Shown here: positions 45,133-53,717 of the stretch, piece by piece | How the letters are laid out: each line of letters begins with the position of its first letter | Position numbering within the stretch: position 1 is the stretch's first letter | Origin: M3007 sp031373665 | GTDB taxonomy: Bacteria > Bacteroidota > Bacteroidia > Chitinophagales > Saprospiraceae | NCBI GenBank assembly: GCA_031373665.1 | Contig: JANMMZ010000092.1 | Span: 7,704-71,703 of the forward strand | Reading direction: 5' to 3' | Length of the DNA stretch: 64,000 bases | The notes under the pieces: generated by a model | Told to the model about the DNA's origin: nothing | The model's database searches: none | The model's input: only the letters and a program-made list of their open reading frames with translations | Program-made: the position numbers and the translations under genes

Positions 45133-46239
45133 CTAAAACCAATCCTCAAATTCCTCTTCATCCAGTTCAAAGTGATCAACAAACATCTTGAACCCATATG
45201 CTGTGCTAATTAAATCCTTCTGTGATTCCATTGTTTTCATCATTTTCTTCTGATTTTTTATGTATTTTTCAATATTAGCAAGCATGACACTCCGCTTTTC
45301 AGAGAAGAAACTAGCGTATATATTTCCATTATTTTCGGGCGAATTCATCATGAGTTCGTGACGAAGTTCCTGCACTTGTTCGTTCAGGGCTTCATTGAAG
45401 TAGTGGAGTTGCTGATTATCGAACCGGGCAAAAATATTGTCGCTATCAGACAAGAGTGTCATCTGCAGTTGCATCAATTTAAGATGGTCATCAGCATCAT
45501 AAGCCGCTGTAATTTGCTTCATTATTTCCGTTTTTTCAGCCTTTCTTACCTCATCGCTCTCCTTATCTGGGTGAAAATGTTTCACCAGATCATGGTAGAT
45601 CTGTTTCACACTCTTTTTGATGGTAGATTGGGCTGCTTCGCGTTTGGCGGCGGCGGCTGCCTGCTTGGGCGATTGCTTTTTCTCTTTTTTGCGGGCTTGG
45701 TCTTGCGCAGCCTCTGCCTCTATTTCGGCCCGTTTGGCATTCACTTTCTCCATCAATTTCTCTGGATCATCCAAATCTTCTTGCTCCAAATCCATTCCAA
45801 ACATAGCATTGAACATACTGGTAGCTTCCATTTTTTCTGCGGCTTGTACCTCCGCAAAAGTCTGCCCATCCTCGTTGTATTTATCAAAGATTGCGATCAG
45901 TTCAGCATCTTCTGATAAAACCTTAATGGCTAAGATATCTCTGACTTCCTGAAACACGATATCCTTAAATTTTTGTTTCTTTTTTGATTTTAGGCCGTCT
46001 TTGAAGGGGCTTTTTTCAAAAGCCAATAGAAATTCTTTTATAATCGCTCCAGAGGTTTGCTCTATAGGTAACACTTTAGCGTTCCCTAGGCTGCGTAGTT
46101 CAGTGTCCAGTTCTGCATATAAATCAATGCGCTTTCGTAGTTTCTCTATTTGATCTATTAAGTTATTGTACTGCTTCTGCTCTCTAGAAAGCGGTGCAGT
46201 ATTGGTAGCACTGTTAGAGATTAATAAGTCTTTTGACAT
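45133..46239 (-). CDS. J-domain protein with internal HPD motif
   Basis: A 368-residue cytoplasmic protein. N-terminal coiled coil (about 18-50), a middle acidic domain, a highly charged Ala/Lys/Glu helix (about 165-205), then a J-domain-like segment (about 208-262) with the HPD tripeptide at 223-225 ('HDLVKHFHPDKESD'). The C-terminus (about 270-368) is mostly helical and ends with an acidic tail 'EEEFEDWF'. The HPD motif activates Hsp70 (DnaK) ATPase, so this is a dedicated co-chaperone rather than a classical DnaJ: there is no Gly/Phe linker, no zinc fingers, and the J-domain is not N-terminal. The client is unknown. Confidence 0.82.
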   Translation of the reverse strand: MSKDLLISNSATNTAPLSREQKQYNNLIDQIEKLRKRIDLYAELDTELRSLGNAKVLPIEQTSGAIIKEFLLAFEKSPFKDGLKSKKKQKFKDIVFQEVRDILAIKVLSEDAELIAIFDKYNEDGQTFAEVQAAEKMEATSMFNAMFGMDLEQEDLDDPEKLMEKVNAKRAEIEAEAAQDQARKKEKKQSPKQAAAAAKREAAQSTIKKSVKQIYHDLVKHFHPDKESDEVRKAEKTEIMKQITAAYDADDHLKLMQLQMTLLSDSDNIFARFDNQQLHYFNEALNEQVQELRHELMMNSPENNGNIYASFFSEKRSVMLANIEKYIKNQKKMMKTMESQKDLISTAYGFKMFVDHFELDEEEFEDWF

Positions 46240-46326
46240 AATTTTTCAGTATGAGTCTTAAAGTACGTGAAAAAAGCAACCTATCACCCGACCAAGGGTT
46301 CTTTACACGTATCTTGTTATGATGCC

Positions 46327-46343
46327 GCAAAGATATACTTTGC
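46327..46343 (-). promoter_or_regulatory. Palindrome overlapping a TATCTTTG element before the J-domain gene
   Basis: The inverted repeat GCAAAG...CTTTGC spans 46327-46343; its minus-strand reading includes TATCTTTG (46335-46328), 89 nt before the start codon at 46239. The palindrome over the -7 element could be an operator. Confidence 0.35.
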
Positions 46344-46412
46344 AAAAGAATTATTAATGAAGATCACACGTAATCATAATTTCTTAAAGCAAATTCAACT
46401 CTAATAGAAACA

Positions 46413-46450
46413 GCAAAGGCCACCCCTGATTGGGGCGGCCTTTGTTGCTT
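46413..46450 (-). terminator. Rho-independent terminator after the heptad-repeat gene
   Basis: Stem of 7 bp (46415-46421 with 46437-46443) plus 4 bp (46423-46426 with 46432-46435), one mismatch between, 5-nt loop. It lies between the heptad-repeat gene and the J-domain gene. Confidence 0.75.
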
Positions 46451-46476
46451 AAACTGCGTAATAATTGCAGCGTACA

Positions 46477-46938
46477 TTAGTTTTTGCGATCCCGCTTATT
46501 TTCTTTGCGGTCAACTTTGTTTTCCTTGCGGTCACGCTTGTTTTCCTTGCGATCGCGCTTGTTTTCCGCTTTGTCGCGCTTATCTTCTTTTGTGTCACGT
46601 ACATCTTCGCGGCTATCGCGTACATCTTCACGAGCGTCACGTACATCTTCTGCTTTGTCACGTTTGCCGCCGTCATGTTTGGCATCGCGTACATCTTCAC
46701 GAGCATCGCGTACATCCTCGCGGCTATCTTTACGGTCTTCTCTGCGATCTACCTTGTTTTCGGCGCGGTCGCGTCTATTTTCTTTACGGTCACGCTTGTT
46801 TTCAGCGCGGTCGCGTTTGTTTTCGGCTTTGTCCACCTTATCTTCGGCTTTATCTACCGTGCGACGCTCTTGAGCGGAAAGTTGAAAGGTGAACAAACAA
46901 GCAATGAGGGTCAAAGAAAGAAAAATGGTCTTTTTCAT
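46477..46938 (-). CDS. Exported heptad-repeat polyampholyte (DKAENKR/DxREDVR repeats)
   Basis: A 153-residue protein. After a clean signal peptide (about 1-23, ending LSAQ), essentially the whole mature chain is seven-residue repeats: DKAENKR, DRKENKR, DAREDVR, DSREDVR and variants, interrupted once by 'DAKHDGG'. Acidic and basic residues almost balance, hydrophobics are nearly absent, and i to i+4 Glu/Asp-Lys/Arg pairs favour a single stable alpha-helix rather than a coiled coil. The gene's 21-bp DNA repeats keep several other frames open; the signal peptide and C-terminus select this frame. Destination is probably periplasm or outside. No function can be assigned. Confidence 0.8.
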   Translation of the reverse strand: MKKTIFLSLTLIACLFTFQLSAQERRTVDKAEDKVDKAENKRDRAENKRDRKENRRDRAENKVDRREDRKDSREDVRDAREDVRDAKHDGGKRDKAEDVRDAREDVRDSREDVRDTKEDKRDKAENKRDRKENKRDRKENKVDRKENKRDRKN

Positions 46939-47105
46939 AACTGAAAGAAATTTTAAGTTGAAATATAAAGTAATTGATGTAACAAAGGGTAGAGCATAAA
47001 TTATTTGATTGACAAATCCATACCAACTCCTGAATTCTGTAATTTTGACTGCACAACCGCAAAAAAGTAAAAAATAAACCTGTTTTTTAACGTTTATTTA
47101 GCATT

Positions 47106-47636
47106 TTAATTTTTTTGCCGCTTCTTTGTTTCTTGGTGTATTACCGTGCCTTCTTTGATTTCCTCCTCATGTTCCTGCTTCCTTTTTTTTCTAAAAATAG
47201 TGGCTAACTCCTTGATTGTGTAGGGTTTATTGTTCAGTTTTCGATGAAAAGCCAAGATGATAAAATCCGACATATCGTCAGGAAAAGTAACCCCCGCACT
47301 CCGCAAATAATGAGATAGCCTTGACCCCTCATAAAAACTCCAATTTAAGATCATCCATTGACCCAACCGGTTGTGCAGTAGTGCGCAAATAGTGTCTTCT
47401 GAAGCCTCGGCTATCTTTAGTTTGATAGCAGGATCCACCAATTTGTCTAACTGAAACAGGGCATCGTCTAAATTTTTTGGAATATATGTGCCATTTATCC
47501 GATCTTTGGTGATCCTTTCACGATATTGCTTCTCAAACTCGGCTTCCGTGCGTGGAGGGCCTTCTTGGGCAAATGAAACGATAGAAGAAAGTGCCACAAA
47601 ACAGGCCACTTTGATGCAAAGCAATAAATTACGCAT
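47106..47636 (-). CDS. Exported DUF6794-domain protein
   Basis: A 176-residue protein with a signal peptide (ending SFAQ at about 24) and a helical domain: 'IPKNLDDALFQLDKLV', 'LLHNRLGQWMILNW', 'EGSRLSHYLRSAGV', 'PDDMSDFIILAFHRKLN'. I recognise this as the DUF6794 pattern, common in Bacteroidota and of unknown function. A basic tail (KKRKQEHEEE...) ends the protein. Its start codon is 14 nt from that of the divergent small membrane protein, so the promoters must overlap coding sequence. Confidence 0.8.
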   Translation of the reverse strand: MRNLLLCIKVACFVALSSIVSFAQEGPPRTEAEFEKQYRERITKDRINGTYIPKNLDDALFQLDKLVDPAIKLKIAEASEDTICALLHNRLGQWMILNWSFYEGSRLSHYLRSAGVTFPDDMSDFIILAFHRKLNNKPYTIKELATIFRKKRKQEHEEEIKEGTVIHQETKKRQKN

Positions 47637-47650
47637 ACTGTATAGTACCG

Positions 47651-47950
47651 ATGTTAAAAATGATGAATATCAGATTGTCTTTATTGGAAATATTACTCTT
47701 GGAACTTGTGCTTTGGTTCGCACTTTGGCTGGGTAGCGATTATCTAGCCTCCCTATTAACGCTCATCATTGGTGCTATCGTATCGGCAGTGTTGATTATT
47801 GCATTAATTTCTGAATGGCTAGAACCCACCAGAGTATCACGTCGCTACTTTCACATCATGGCCATCAGCATTGCGGCACCTATTATTGCAGCCATTTTAT
47901 ACATATATATACTGGGTGGGCATTTTGAATTTTTGAAAGGTGGTTACTGA
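47651..47950 (+). CDS. Small three-helix membrane protein, unknown function
   Basis: A 99-residue protein with three predicted transmembrane helices (about 9-27, 30-52 and 68-91) and 'EWLEPTRVSRRYFH' on a cytoplasmic loop. Other ATGs at 47660 and 47663 are possible starts. It runs toward lptD and converges on it with 29 nt between stops. No family assigned. Confidence 0.65.
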   Translation: MLKMMNIRLSLLEILLLELVLWFALWLGSDYLASLLTLIIGAIVSAVLIIALISEWLEPTRVSRRYFHIMAISIAAPIIAAILYIYILGGHFEFLKGGY

Positions 47951-47979
47951 TGACTGCTTACTGTTCACTGATAACTGTA

Positions 47980-50703
47980 TTAAAACCGAGCATCAAAATT
48001 ATTTTTCCGATACGGCAATTTCAAGAACTCGAGGGTTCCAGGCTTCACGTTGATACTAAATAAGTAAGTACCACGCTCTGGCTGCCAACTCAGGCTTAGT
48101 TCCCAGCAGTGCAAGTCGCGGCGAATACGCAAATCAGGATAAACCAAGCGATTTGACACAAAATCGTAGGAAATATTGCCCAATCCAAGCCCCCATTTGG
48201 CATTGAGTGGTATATCGCCGGAGATACCAAGCGTATGGTTGCGCACAAAAAAAGTGTCGCGCTCTGTGCCATACCCAGTTGGGATCAGCGATCGCTCCAC
48301 ATCAAGGCGGTGTACAAAACTGAAGTTTTCAAACCAATCAGTCAATTGATCTTTTTTCTTAGCGTTGACCCCACCAGTGGGTTTATCCGTTTCGTCCTTA
48401 CTTTTTCCACTAAAAGCATCTTGTATCTGCTTGAATGTAAAAGCATTATTCACGGTCAAACCAAGGCGCGTGAGGCGCACCAAACGCCCCCGCTCATCCA
48501 GCACAAAGCGATTGATCCTTGCCCCGCGTTTATCGGCGATATATGGATCAAAAGTGACACCCCAAGTAATCTGAGTAATACCTTTGAAAAAACGGAAAAG
48601 GCCACCCGTACTTACGGTACTCCACTTTAGAGAGTCGGCGGTGACACTATAGGTACCGCTGAATGAAAGATTATCAAAAATCCGCACTTTCCGATCTGCC
48701 GAGTCGCGGCGACCCCTATATTTCATCTCTAAAAGATTGGTAATACCCCAATTGATGGCAATACTTCTAGTGCCAAAGGAAGGTCTGCCAAAAATGCCCT
48801 CGTCGTATATTCCATACGTCAAGGTGTCGTTGTAAGCCCTGCGTAGATCCGTTTCTACGGTTCTAAAATAATTGAATTTTGGATTGGTAAAATCAGGGCC
48901 ATAACCTACGCCCACCGAAGGAGCCATTCGGTGTCTTACACCCCTGAACCAACCTTTTTTAAACTGTTTGGTGAGAAATAAATTGGTATTGAGCGACACC
49001 CCTGCATTGTATTTCCGGAAGGCATTAAAGCCCCATACCCTACGAGTCGTATCTATACCAAACTGCGATTTGAGGCTATCCGTCTCGTAGCCCACTATTT
49101 CCTTCGTATCGGGATCAATGATCGGCTTCTGAACCTCCCGCACCTCATTCAGTAATTCTTTTCGGATCGTGTAAGGATACCAGTTCTCTTCGTATTCTAT
49201 TCTTGGAGAAACATTTATATATTTAAATATTTTTAGGGCAACGTTGCTATTCATGTTGTGCTGAATGCCCATTTGCGAGGTTTCCAGTGTTTTTCTGGTA
49301 AATAGCAGGGTATCCACCGTGCGAAAATTGTTCTGGAGTTTTGAATTGTACGACAGCGTGATTTTTTCGTACCAACGCTCCTTACCCACTTGTACTTTGC
49401 GTTTCAAGGGGTATATTTGCTGCATCTGAAAGGTCAGGTTGGGCAGCGAAATATTCATTTCACGGGTTTGAGTATTCTGACCGTGGGTCATAGCCGCTGT
49501 AAAAGAATAGGGCTTGCCCGGAAATGTTTTTGAAAAATTCAGGTTGGACCGCAACTGATTTTGATAGACACTGGCGAAATCATTTTGATTCCTATTTTGG
49601 TTACGGTTGGTCTCAATATTGACTGATCCCCCAAACTTCCGCGAAGGGTGGGCTTTGGCATCCTGCTGGTGAGTCCAATTGATTCCAAATGATTTAGCCG
49701 CTTCTTTTTCGGCAAACTCATTTTCCCGGACGCGATTGTTGATCGTCAGCAAGAAATTGCCATCATAACGGTACAATTGCTTGTAGCGCGTATCGGCGGC
49801 TACGCCCCAAGACCCGCTTGTATAAGCATTGAATAATAATTTTGCATCTATGTGTTGGTTAATGGGTTGATACCATCCAAAATCGCGCAAACCAAACCCC
49901 TCAATCCTCGAACTTTCATAATCTCGAGGGATAATTAGACCCGCTTTCCGGGTCTTCGTGATCGGATAAAACCCAAAAGGCAAGATGAGTGGGGTAGGGA
50001 CACCGCCTATTTCCAAGAGCGAAAGCCCTGTCACCACCAATTTGTCGGGGATCACCTTTAGTTTGCGGGTACGGATGCCAAAATGTGGGTGAGGATCGTC
50101 GCAAGTAGTGAGCAGCGCATTGGAATTATAGATCGTGCTACGCTTGTTGCTGGTAGTATCATCGGTGGCACCGCCTACAAACTTGGCTCGTTCACCCAAC
50201 ACATACAAATCTTCTTGTTTCGTGCGCGCCTCATATATAATTCCTTTTTTCGATTTGAAATTATAGCGCAACTTTGAGGCAGTAAACTGCTGATCTCCGT
50301 CTTTGAAATCAGGCGATCCCGCCATTCGTCCGGTCGAGTCTGGGAACTGGTCTGCGGTAATCTCATTTCGGGCATAATCCATCAATATATATCCAGCCTT
50401 GACCGTAAGGCTGGTATATTTGACCGAGGCATCCCCATAAAGGTGGAGTTGTTTGTTTTTTACATCAAACCACATCGAGTCTTTAGCCCCATATTCAATC
50501 TCTTGGTCTAATCCTTCGTTACTTACACGCACACTTTTAGTCAAATCTATCACTGCTGAATCCCGAAATACAGGCACAACGGCCGTATCTTTTGCCAAAA
50601 CAGCCGTAGTATCGCTTATTTGCGCAGAAGTTTTATCGTAAACTACACAACAGTAGCACACGATTAGAAAGAAAACCCGATATTTGCAGCGAAAAAATTG
50701 CAC
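47980..50703 (-). CDS. lptD: LPS-assembly outer-membrane protein LptD (Bacteroidota type)
   Basis: A 907-residue protein: signal peptide (ending TSAQ at about 28), an N-terminal OstA/LptA-like beta-jellyroll at about 65-175 ('DVKNKQLHLYGDASVKY', 'TSLTVKAGYILMDYARNEI'), then a large beta-barrel of the LptD family ('LLEIGGVPTPLILPFGFYP' is a family marker, with 'RKAGLIIPRDYESS'). LptD with LptE inserts lipopolysaccharide into the outer leaflet and is usually essential. It is divergent from the amidase gene across a 67-nt gap, an arrangement that I know to be common in Bacteroidota. Confidence 0.92.
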   Translation of the reverse strand: MQFFRCKYRVFFLIVCYCCVVYDKTSAQISDTTAVLAKDTAVVPVFRDSAVIDLTKSVRVSNEGLDQEIEYGAKDSMWFDVKNKQLHLYGDASVKYTSLTVKAGYILMDYARNEITADQFPDSTGRMAGSPDFKDGDQQFTASKLRYNFKSKKGIIYEARTKQEDLYVLGERAKFVGGATDDTTSNKRSTIYNSNALLTTCDDPHPHFGIRTRKLKVIPDKLVVTGLSLLEIGGVPTPLILPFGFYPITKTRKAGLIIPRDYESSRIEGFGLRDFGWYQPINQHIDAKLLFNAYTSGSWGVAADTRYKQLYRYDGNFLLTINNRVRENEFAEKEAAKSFGINWTHQQDAKAHPSRKFGGSVNIETNRNQNRNQNDFASVYQNQLRSNLNFSKTFPGKPYSFTAAMTHGQNTQTREMNISLPNLTFQMQQIYPLKRKVQVGKERWYEKITLSYNSKLQNNFRTVDTLLFTRKTLETSQMGIQHNMNSNVALKIFKYINVSPRIEYEENWYPYTIRKELLNEVREVQKPIIDPDTKEIVGYETDSLKSQFGIDTTRRVWGFNAFRKYNAGVSLNTNLFLTKQFKKGWFRGVRHRMAPSVGVGYGPDFTNPKFNYFRTVETDLRRAYNDTLTYGIYDEGIFGRPSFGTRSIAINWGITNLLEMKYRGRRDSADRKVRIFDNLSFSGTYSVTADSLKWSTVSTGGLFRFFKGITQITWGVTFDPYIADKRGARINRFVLDERGRLVRLTRLGLTVNNAFTFKQIQDAFSGKSKDETDKPTGGVNAKKKDQLTDWFENFSFVHRLDVERSLIPTGYGTERDTFFVRNHTLGISGDIPLNAKWGLGLGNISYDFVSNRLVYPDLRIRRDLHCWELSLSWQPERGTYLFSINVKPGTLEFLKLPYRKNNFDARF

Positions 50704-50770
50704 TACTGTGTGATTGATGTTAATTTTTATTTAATCCTTTTTACCCAAATCCTGACATCATAATTAATTT

Positions 50771-52027
50771 ATGAAATCAAAGATCGCCATACAAACGCTA
50801 ACACTGATGATAGCGTGGCTTATTTTACAAAATTTTAACGTATTGCCAGTCACGACGGGCGATCATGGTATCACTTTTTTGCAGGGCGGCAAAGGTAGCG
50901 ATAAACTACCTTTACTAGTCGCATTGCCTCAAAAAAGCAACTATCAAATAAAAAAGGTCGTTTTAGATGCTGGTCATGGGGGCAAAGATCCTGGTTGCTT
51001 GGGCACGAATACGACCAAAAATTACGAAAAGCACAATGCTTTGGCCATCACTTTGAGGTTGGGCGAGTTTATCAAGGCCAATTTTCCAGAGGTAGATGTC
51101 ATTTATACCCGCGAAACGGATGTATTTATTGAACTCAAAGAACGCGCCGCCATTGCCAATCGCAACAATGCTGATCTTTTCATCAGTATCCACTGCAATT
51201 CACTTTCTGTAGCCTCGGCACATGGTACTGAAACCTACGTATTGGGCTTACACAAGGCCAAACACAACCTCGAAGTGGCCAAGCGCGAAAATGCTTCTAT
51301 ATATTTGGAAGATAATTACAAGACCAACTACGAAGGTTACGATCCCGAAAGTCCAGAGGCGCATATATTGGGGAGCATGTGGCAAAGTGCCTACTTGGAA
51401 CAAAGCATTTTATTGGCTGACTTCGTCCAGCACCACGTACACGACCATGCCAACCGCGATAGCCGTGGCGTGAAGCAAGCAGGGTTTATTGTATTGAAGG
51501 AAACTGCTATGCCTGCTATTTTGATCGAAACTGGATACTTGACCAATGATACAGAGGAGGCTTTTTTGGCTTCGGATGAAGGCCGAGATCAAATGGCAAC
51601 TTCCATTTTCAGAGCATTTTCTGATTATAAAGCACAATTGGAAGGGCAAATTGCTCCCAAACCCATCAAACAACCCAAACAATCGCCAAAGACACCGCAG
51701 AAAAAAAGCACTGCCAAATCAGGCGTTCAAAAAGCGACTGACAAACCAGCAGCCCCTCATAATGTATTAGAAGACGTTCCGATCAAAACGGAGCCTAAAC
51801 TTGCAAAAGCCGAGCCTAAGCCGCAATGCCGGATCTGGCTGATGTCGTGGAACAAGCGCATGGATCTAAAGTCTGGTAAACTAAGCCTACTTTCAAACGT
51901 TAAAGAGGAACATATTAATGGAGAATATCATTATTATATCTCTAACTTTGCCAATTGCCAAGAGGCGGCTCAACTGCTCCCAGAAATACAAAACCTCGGC
52001 TTTAAGCAAGCCAAAGTACAACAATAA
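50771..52027 (+). CDS. N-acetylmuramoyl-L-alanine amidase (Amidase_3) with SPOR-like tail
   Basis: A 418-residue exported zinc amidase. N-terminal signal/anchor segment (about 8-25), catalytic domain about 60-285 with zinc ligands H69 ('LDAGHGGKDPG'), E86 ('NYEKHNAL') and H141 ('ISIHCNS'), and catalytic Glu in 'ILIETGYLTN'. A Pro/Lys-rich linker (about 292-345) leads to a SPOR-like C-terminal domain ('YHYYISNFANCQEAAQLL'), which in this family binds denuded glycan at the division site. It cleaves the bond between N-acetylmuramic acid and the stem peptide. It is followed 51 nt later by the MlaD-type gene, presumably in one operon. Confidence 0.94.
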   Translation: MKSKIAIQTLTLMIAWLILQNFNVLPVTTGDHGITFLQGGKGSDKLPLLVALPQKSNYQIKKVVLDAGHGGKDPGCLGTNTTKNYEKHNALAITLRLGEFIKANFPEVDVIYTRETDVFIELKERAAIANRNNADLFISIHCNSLSVASAHGTETYVLGLHKAKHNLEVAKRENASIYLEDNYKTNYEGYDPESPEAHILGSMWQSAYLEQSILLADFVQHHVHDHANRDSRGVKQAGFIVLKETAMPAILIETGYLTNDTEEAFLASDEGRDQMATSIFRAFSDYKAQLEGQIAPKPIKQPKQSPKTPQKKSTAKSGVQKATDKPAAPHNVLEDVPIKTEPKLAKAEPKPQCRIWLMSWNKRMDLKSGKLSLLSNVKEEHINGEYHYYISNFANCQEAAQLLPEIQNLGFKQAKVQQ

Positions 52028-52078
52028 ACAACGACGAAACACCATAACCAGTGGTTCCTACACATCAAATAAGCAACA

Positions 52079-53197
52079 ATGTTCAAAGTAAGTAACGAAA
52101 CAAAAGTAGCCCTATTGGCCCTCGTGGCCCTTGCCCTCGGATTTTGGGGCTTCAAATTTTTAAAAGGAATCAACGTACTTACTCCAGCAAGGGTATTTTA
52201 TGTGAAATTTAGCAATGTGGATCAATTGCGCACCTCTTCCCCTGTATTTTACAATGGTTTGCAGATCGGAATGGTCAAAGATCTGTATATTGATAAAGTG
52301 GACGATAAAACCATCATAGCCGTATTGAACATTGACAGCGATCTTGATATACCCAAAGATGCTATAGCCGCCATTTCAGGATTGACGCTCATGGGGGGAA
52401 AAGCCATTAAAATGATAATTCCCCATCCTTGTGAGGGGGATGGCTGTGCCAAAAGCGGAGATTTCCTTGCTGGCGGCACTGATTCCTTTATAGAGTCATT
52501 GTTGGGGTCTCCCGATCAGGTGGATGCTTATTCCGATCGTTTGAAAAAAATATTGACGGCCGATCTTGATTCATTGGCCAAAGCCAACCCAAATGGGGTA
52601 GGGGGATCCATCAACGCATTGGATAACTCCCTCCGCAATATCGAACGCATGACGGCTAGTATAGATAAGTTATTAGAACGTTCATCTCAAGGCATAGCCG
52701 CTACGACCAATAATGCTGCTGAAATCACCAACAACCTCAAGGCTAGCAATAAGGACATTGCGGATATGATTAAAAACTTATCTGAAGTGAGCAAACAACT
52801 CAAAGATGCAGGTTTGGACAAAAGTTCGCAGAAAGCAGCCTCGGCCATTGATTCTGTTACCGCATCGCTGGCTTCGCTCCGGGCCACTTTGGCTACTACT
52901 GGCAGTGCAGTGAGCCGTATTGATACCTTGACACAGAACATCCTTCGTGGGGAAGGAGTGGCAGGAAAGGTATTGACGGAAGAAGAACTCTACAATAATA
53001 TGCTTAGCACTACCCGCCATTTGCACCTATTGATTCAAGACTTACGCTTGCATCCCGAACGCTATACTAAAGTGCGGGTCAAACTATTTGGAAAGCACAA
53101 GGGGGTTAATTACAAAAGTCCTTGGGACGATCCAGCGTACAAACAACTCATTGATAGCCTAGAGCGACAAGGAAACTTTGGAACAGGCAAGCGGTAA
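52079..53197 (+). CDS. MlaD/MCE-family lipid transport protein
   Basis: A 372-residue protein anchored by one N-terminal helix (about 9-27) with an MCE domain at about 38-125 ('YVKFSNVDQLRTSSPVFYNG', 'VGMVKDLYI'-type signature, 'GLTLMGGKAIKMII'), then a long helical region (about 150-300, coiled-coil-like) probably forming the hexameric needle seen in related proteins. MCE proteins shuttle phospholipids between the inner and outer membranes with an MlaE/F permease-ATPase, which is not in this window. Position after the amidase and near lptD places it in an envelope-maintenance cluster. Confidence 0.92.
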   Translation: MFKVSNETKVALLALVALALGFWGFKFLKGINVLTPARVFYVKFSNVDQLRTSSPVFYNGLQIGMVKDLYIDKVDDKTIIAVLNIDSDLDIPKDAIAAISGLTLMGGKAIKMIIPHPCEGDGCAKSGDFLAGGTDSFIESLLGSPDQVDAYSDRLKKILTADLDSLAKANPNGVGGSINALDNSLRNIERMTASIDKLLERSSQGIAATTNNAAEITNNLKASNKDIADMIKNLSEVSKQLKDAGLDKSSQKAASAIDSVTASLASLRATLATTGSAVSRIDTLTQNILRGEGVAGKVLTEEELYNNMLSTTRHLHLLIQDLRLHPERYTKVRVKLFGKHKGVNYKSPWDDPAYKQLIDSLERQGNFGTGKR

Positions 53198-53255
53198 TAA
53201 GATTGCGCAAATGAATCAGAGCAAATTTTATAAGTTATTGTTTTCTCATTCCTAA

Positions 53256-53713
53256 TTCTACTTTGACACTTTAGAAAATCAGAAATACTGGGTCATCAAT
53301 CTCTCTTATGGCTTTTACTGGTAAAAGGCTGTTGCGATTTACCCTACTTCAATGGCCTTATATCCCGCTTTTGGGGCGGGACGACGGAGCACTCAAAAAA
53401 ATGCGTGCCGCAGGCAAACATGAGTCATCCCGAATTTTAGAAAAAGGTGCAGCGCACCGGAACTCATGTTTAGCGTTTTTTTGAGTAGCGCAGTCGCCAC
53501 GCCCAAAAGCGTGGTACAGCCAAGTCTTTTGGGTACTTTTTTGACGAAAAAAGTGACGAAAGTAAGGAAGCCTGTAGTGATCTTTGTAAACTGAAAATTA
53601 CCCCCTGCCAAGACTGAAAAAGCAATAGAAACACTTGATTTTCAGTTTCACTATGACATGACAGATCAAGGGGAAGGTATGGGTTCAATTATCAATAAAG
53701 TGTCAAAGCGGAA
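53256..53713. mobile_element. 458-bp non-coding element with terminal inverted repeats and 4-bp duplication
   Basis: Left end TTCTACTTTGACACTTTA (53256-53273) and right end, inverted, TTCCGCTTTGACACTTTA (53696-53713) match at 16 of 18 positions, 13 of them contiguous. CTAA flanks both sides directly (53252-53255 and 53714-53717), as a target-site duplication would. Inside are nested hairpins: 53364-53368/53376-53380, 53416-53425/53462-53471 enclosing 53446-53450/53454-53458, and 53497-53502/53509-53514. No transposase-like reading frame is visible. It resembles a MITE-type or intergenic repeat element mobilised in trans. Other copies cannot be checked here. Confidence 0.6.
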
Positions 53714-53717
53714 CTAA

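Noticed and set aside
46477..46938. CRISPR-like array
   Set aside because: Repeats are contiguous 21-bp coding repeats with no unique spacers and no cas genes nearby.
46465..46944. Long plus-strand reading frames (up to 159 codons) over the heptad-repeat gene
   Set aside because: They arise because 21-bp repeats keep the frames free of stops; the minus-strand frame has a signal peptide and regular heptads, the plus-strand frames do not make sense as proteins.
53393..53688. Two 72-codon minus-strand frames inside the 458-bp element
   Set aside because: Low-complexity, overlapping in different frames, no homology that I recognise; probably by-products of the repeat's hairpin-rich sequence.
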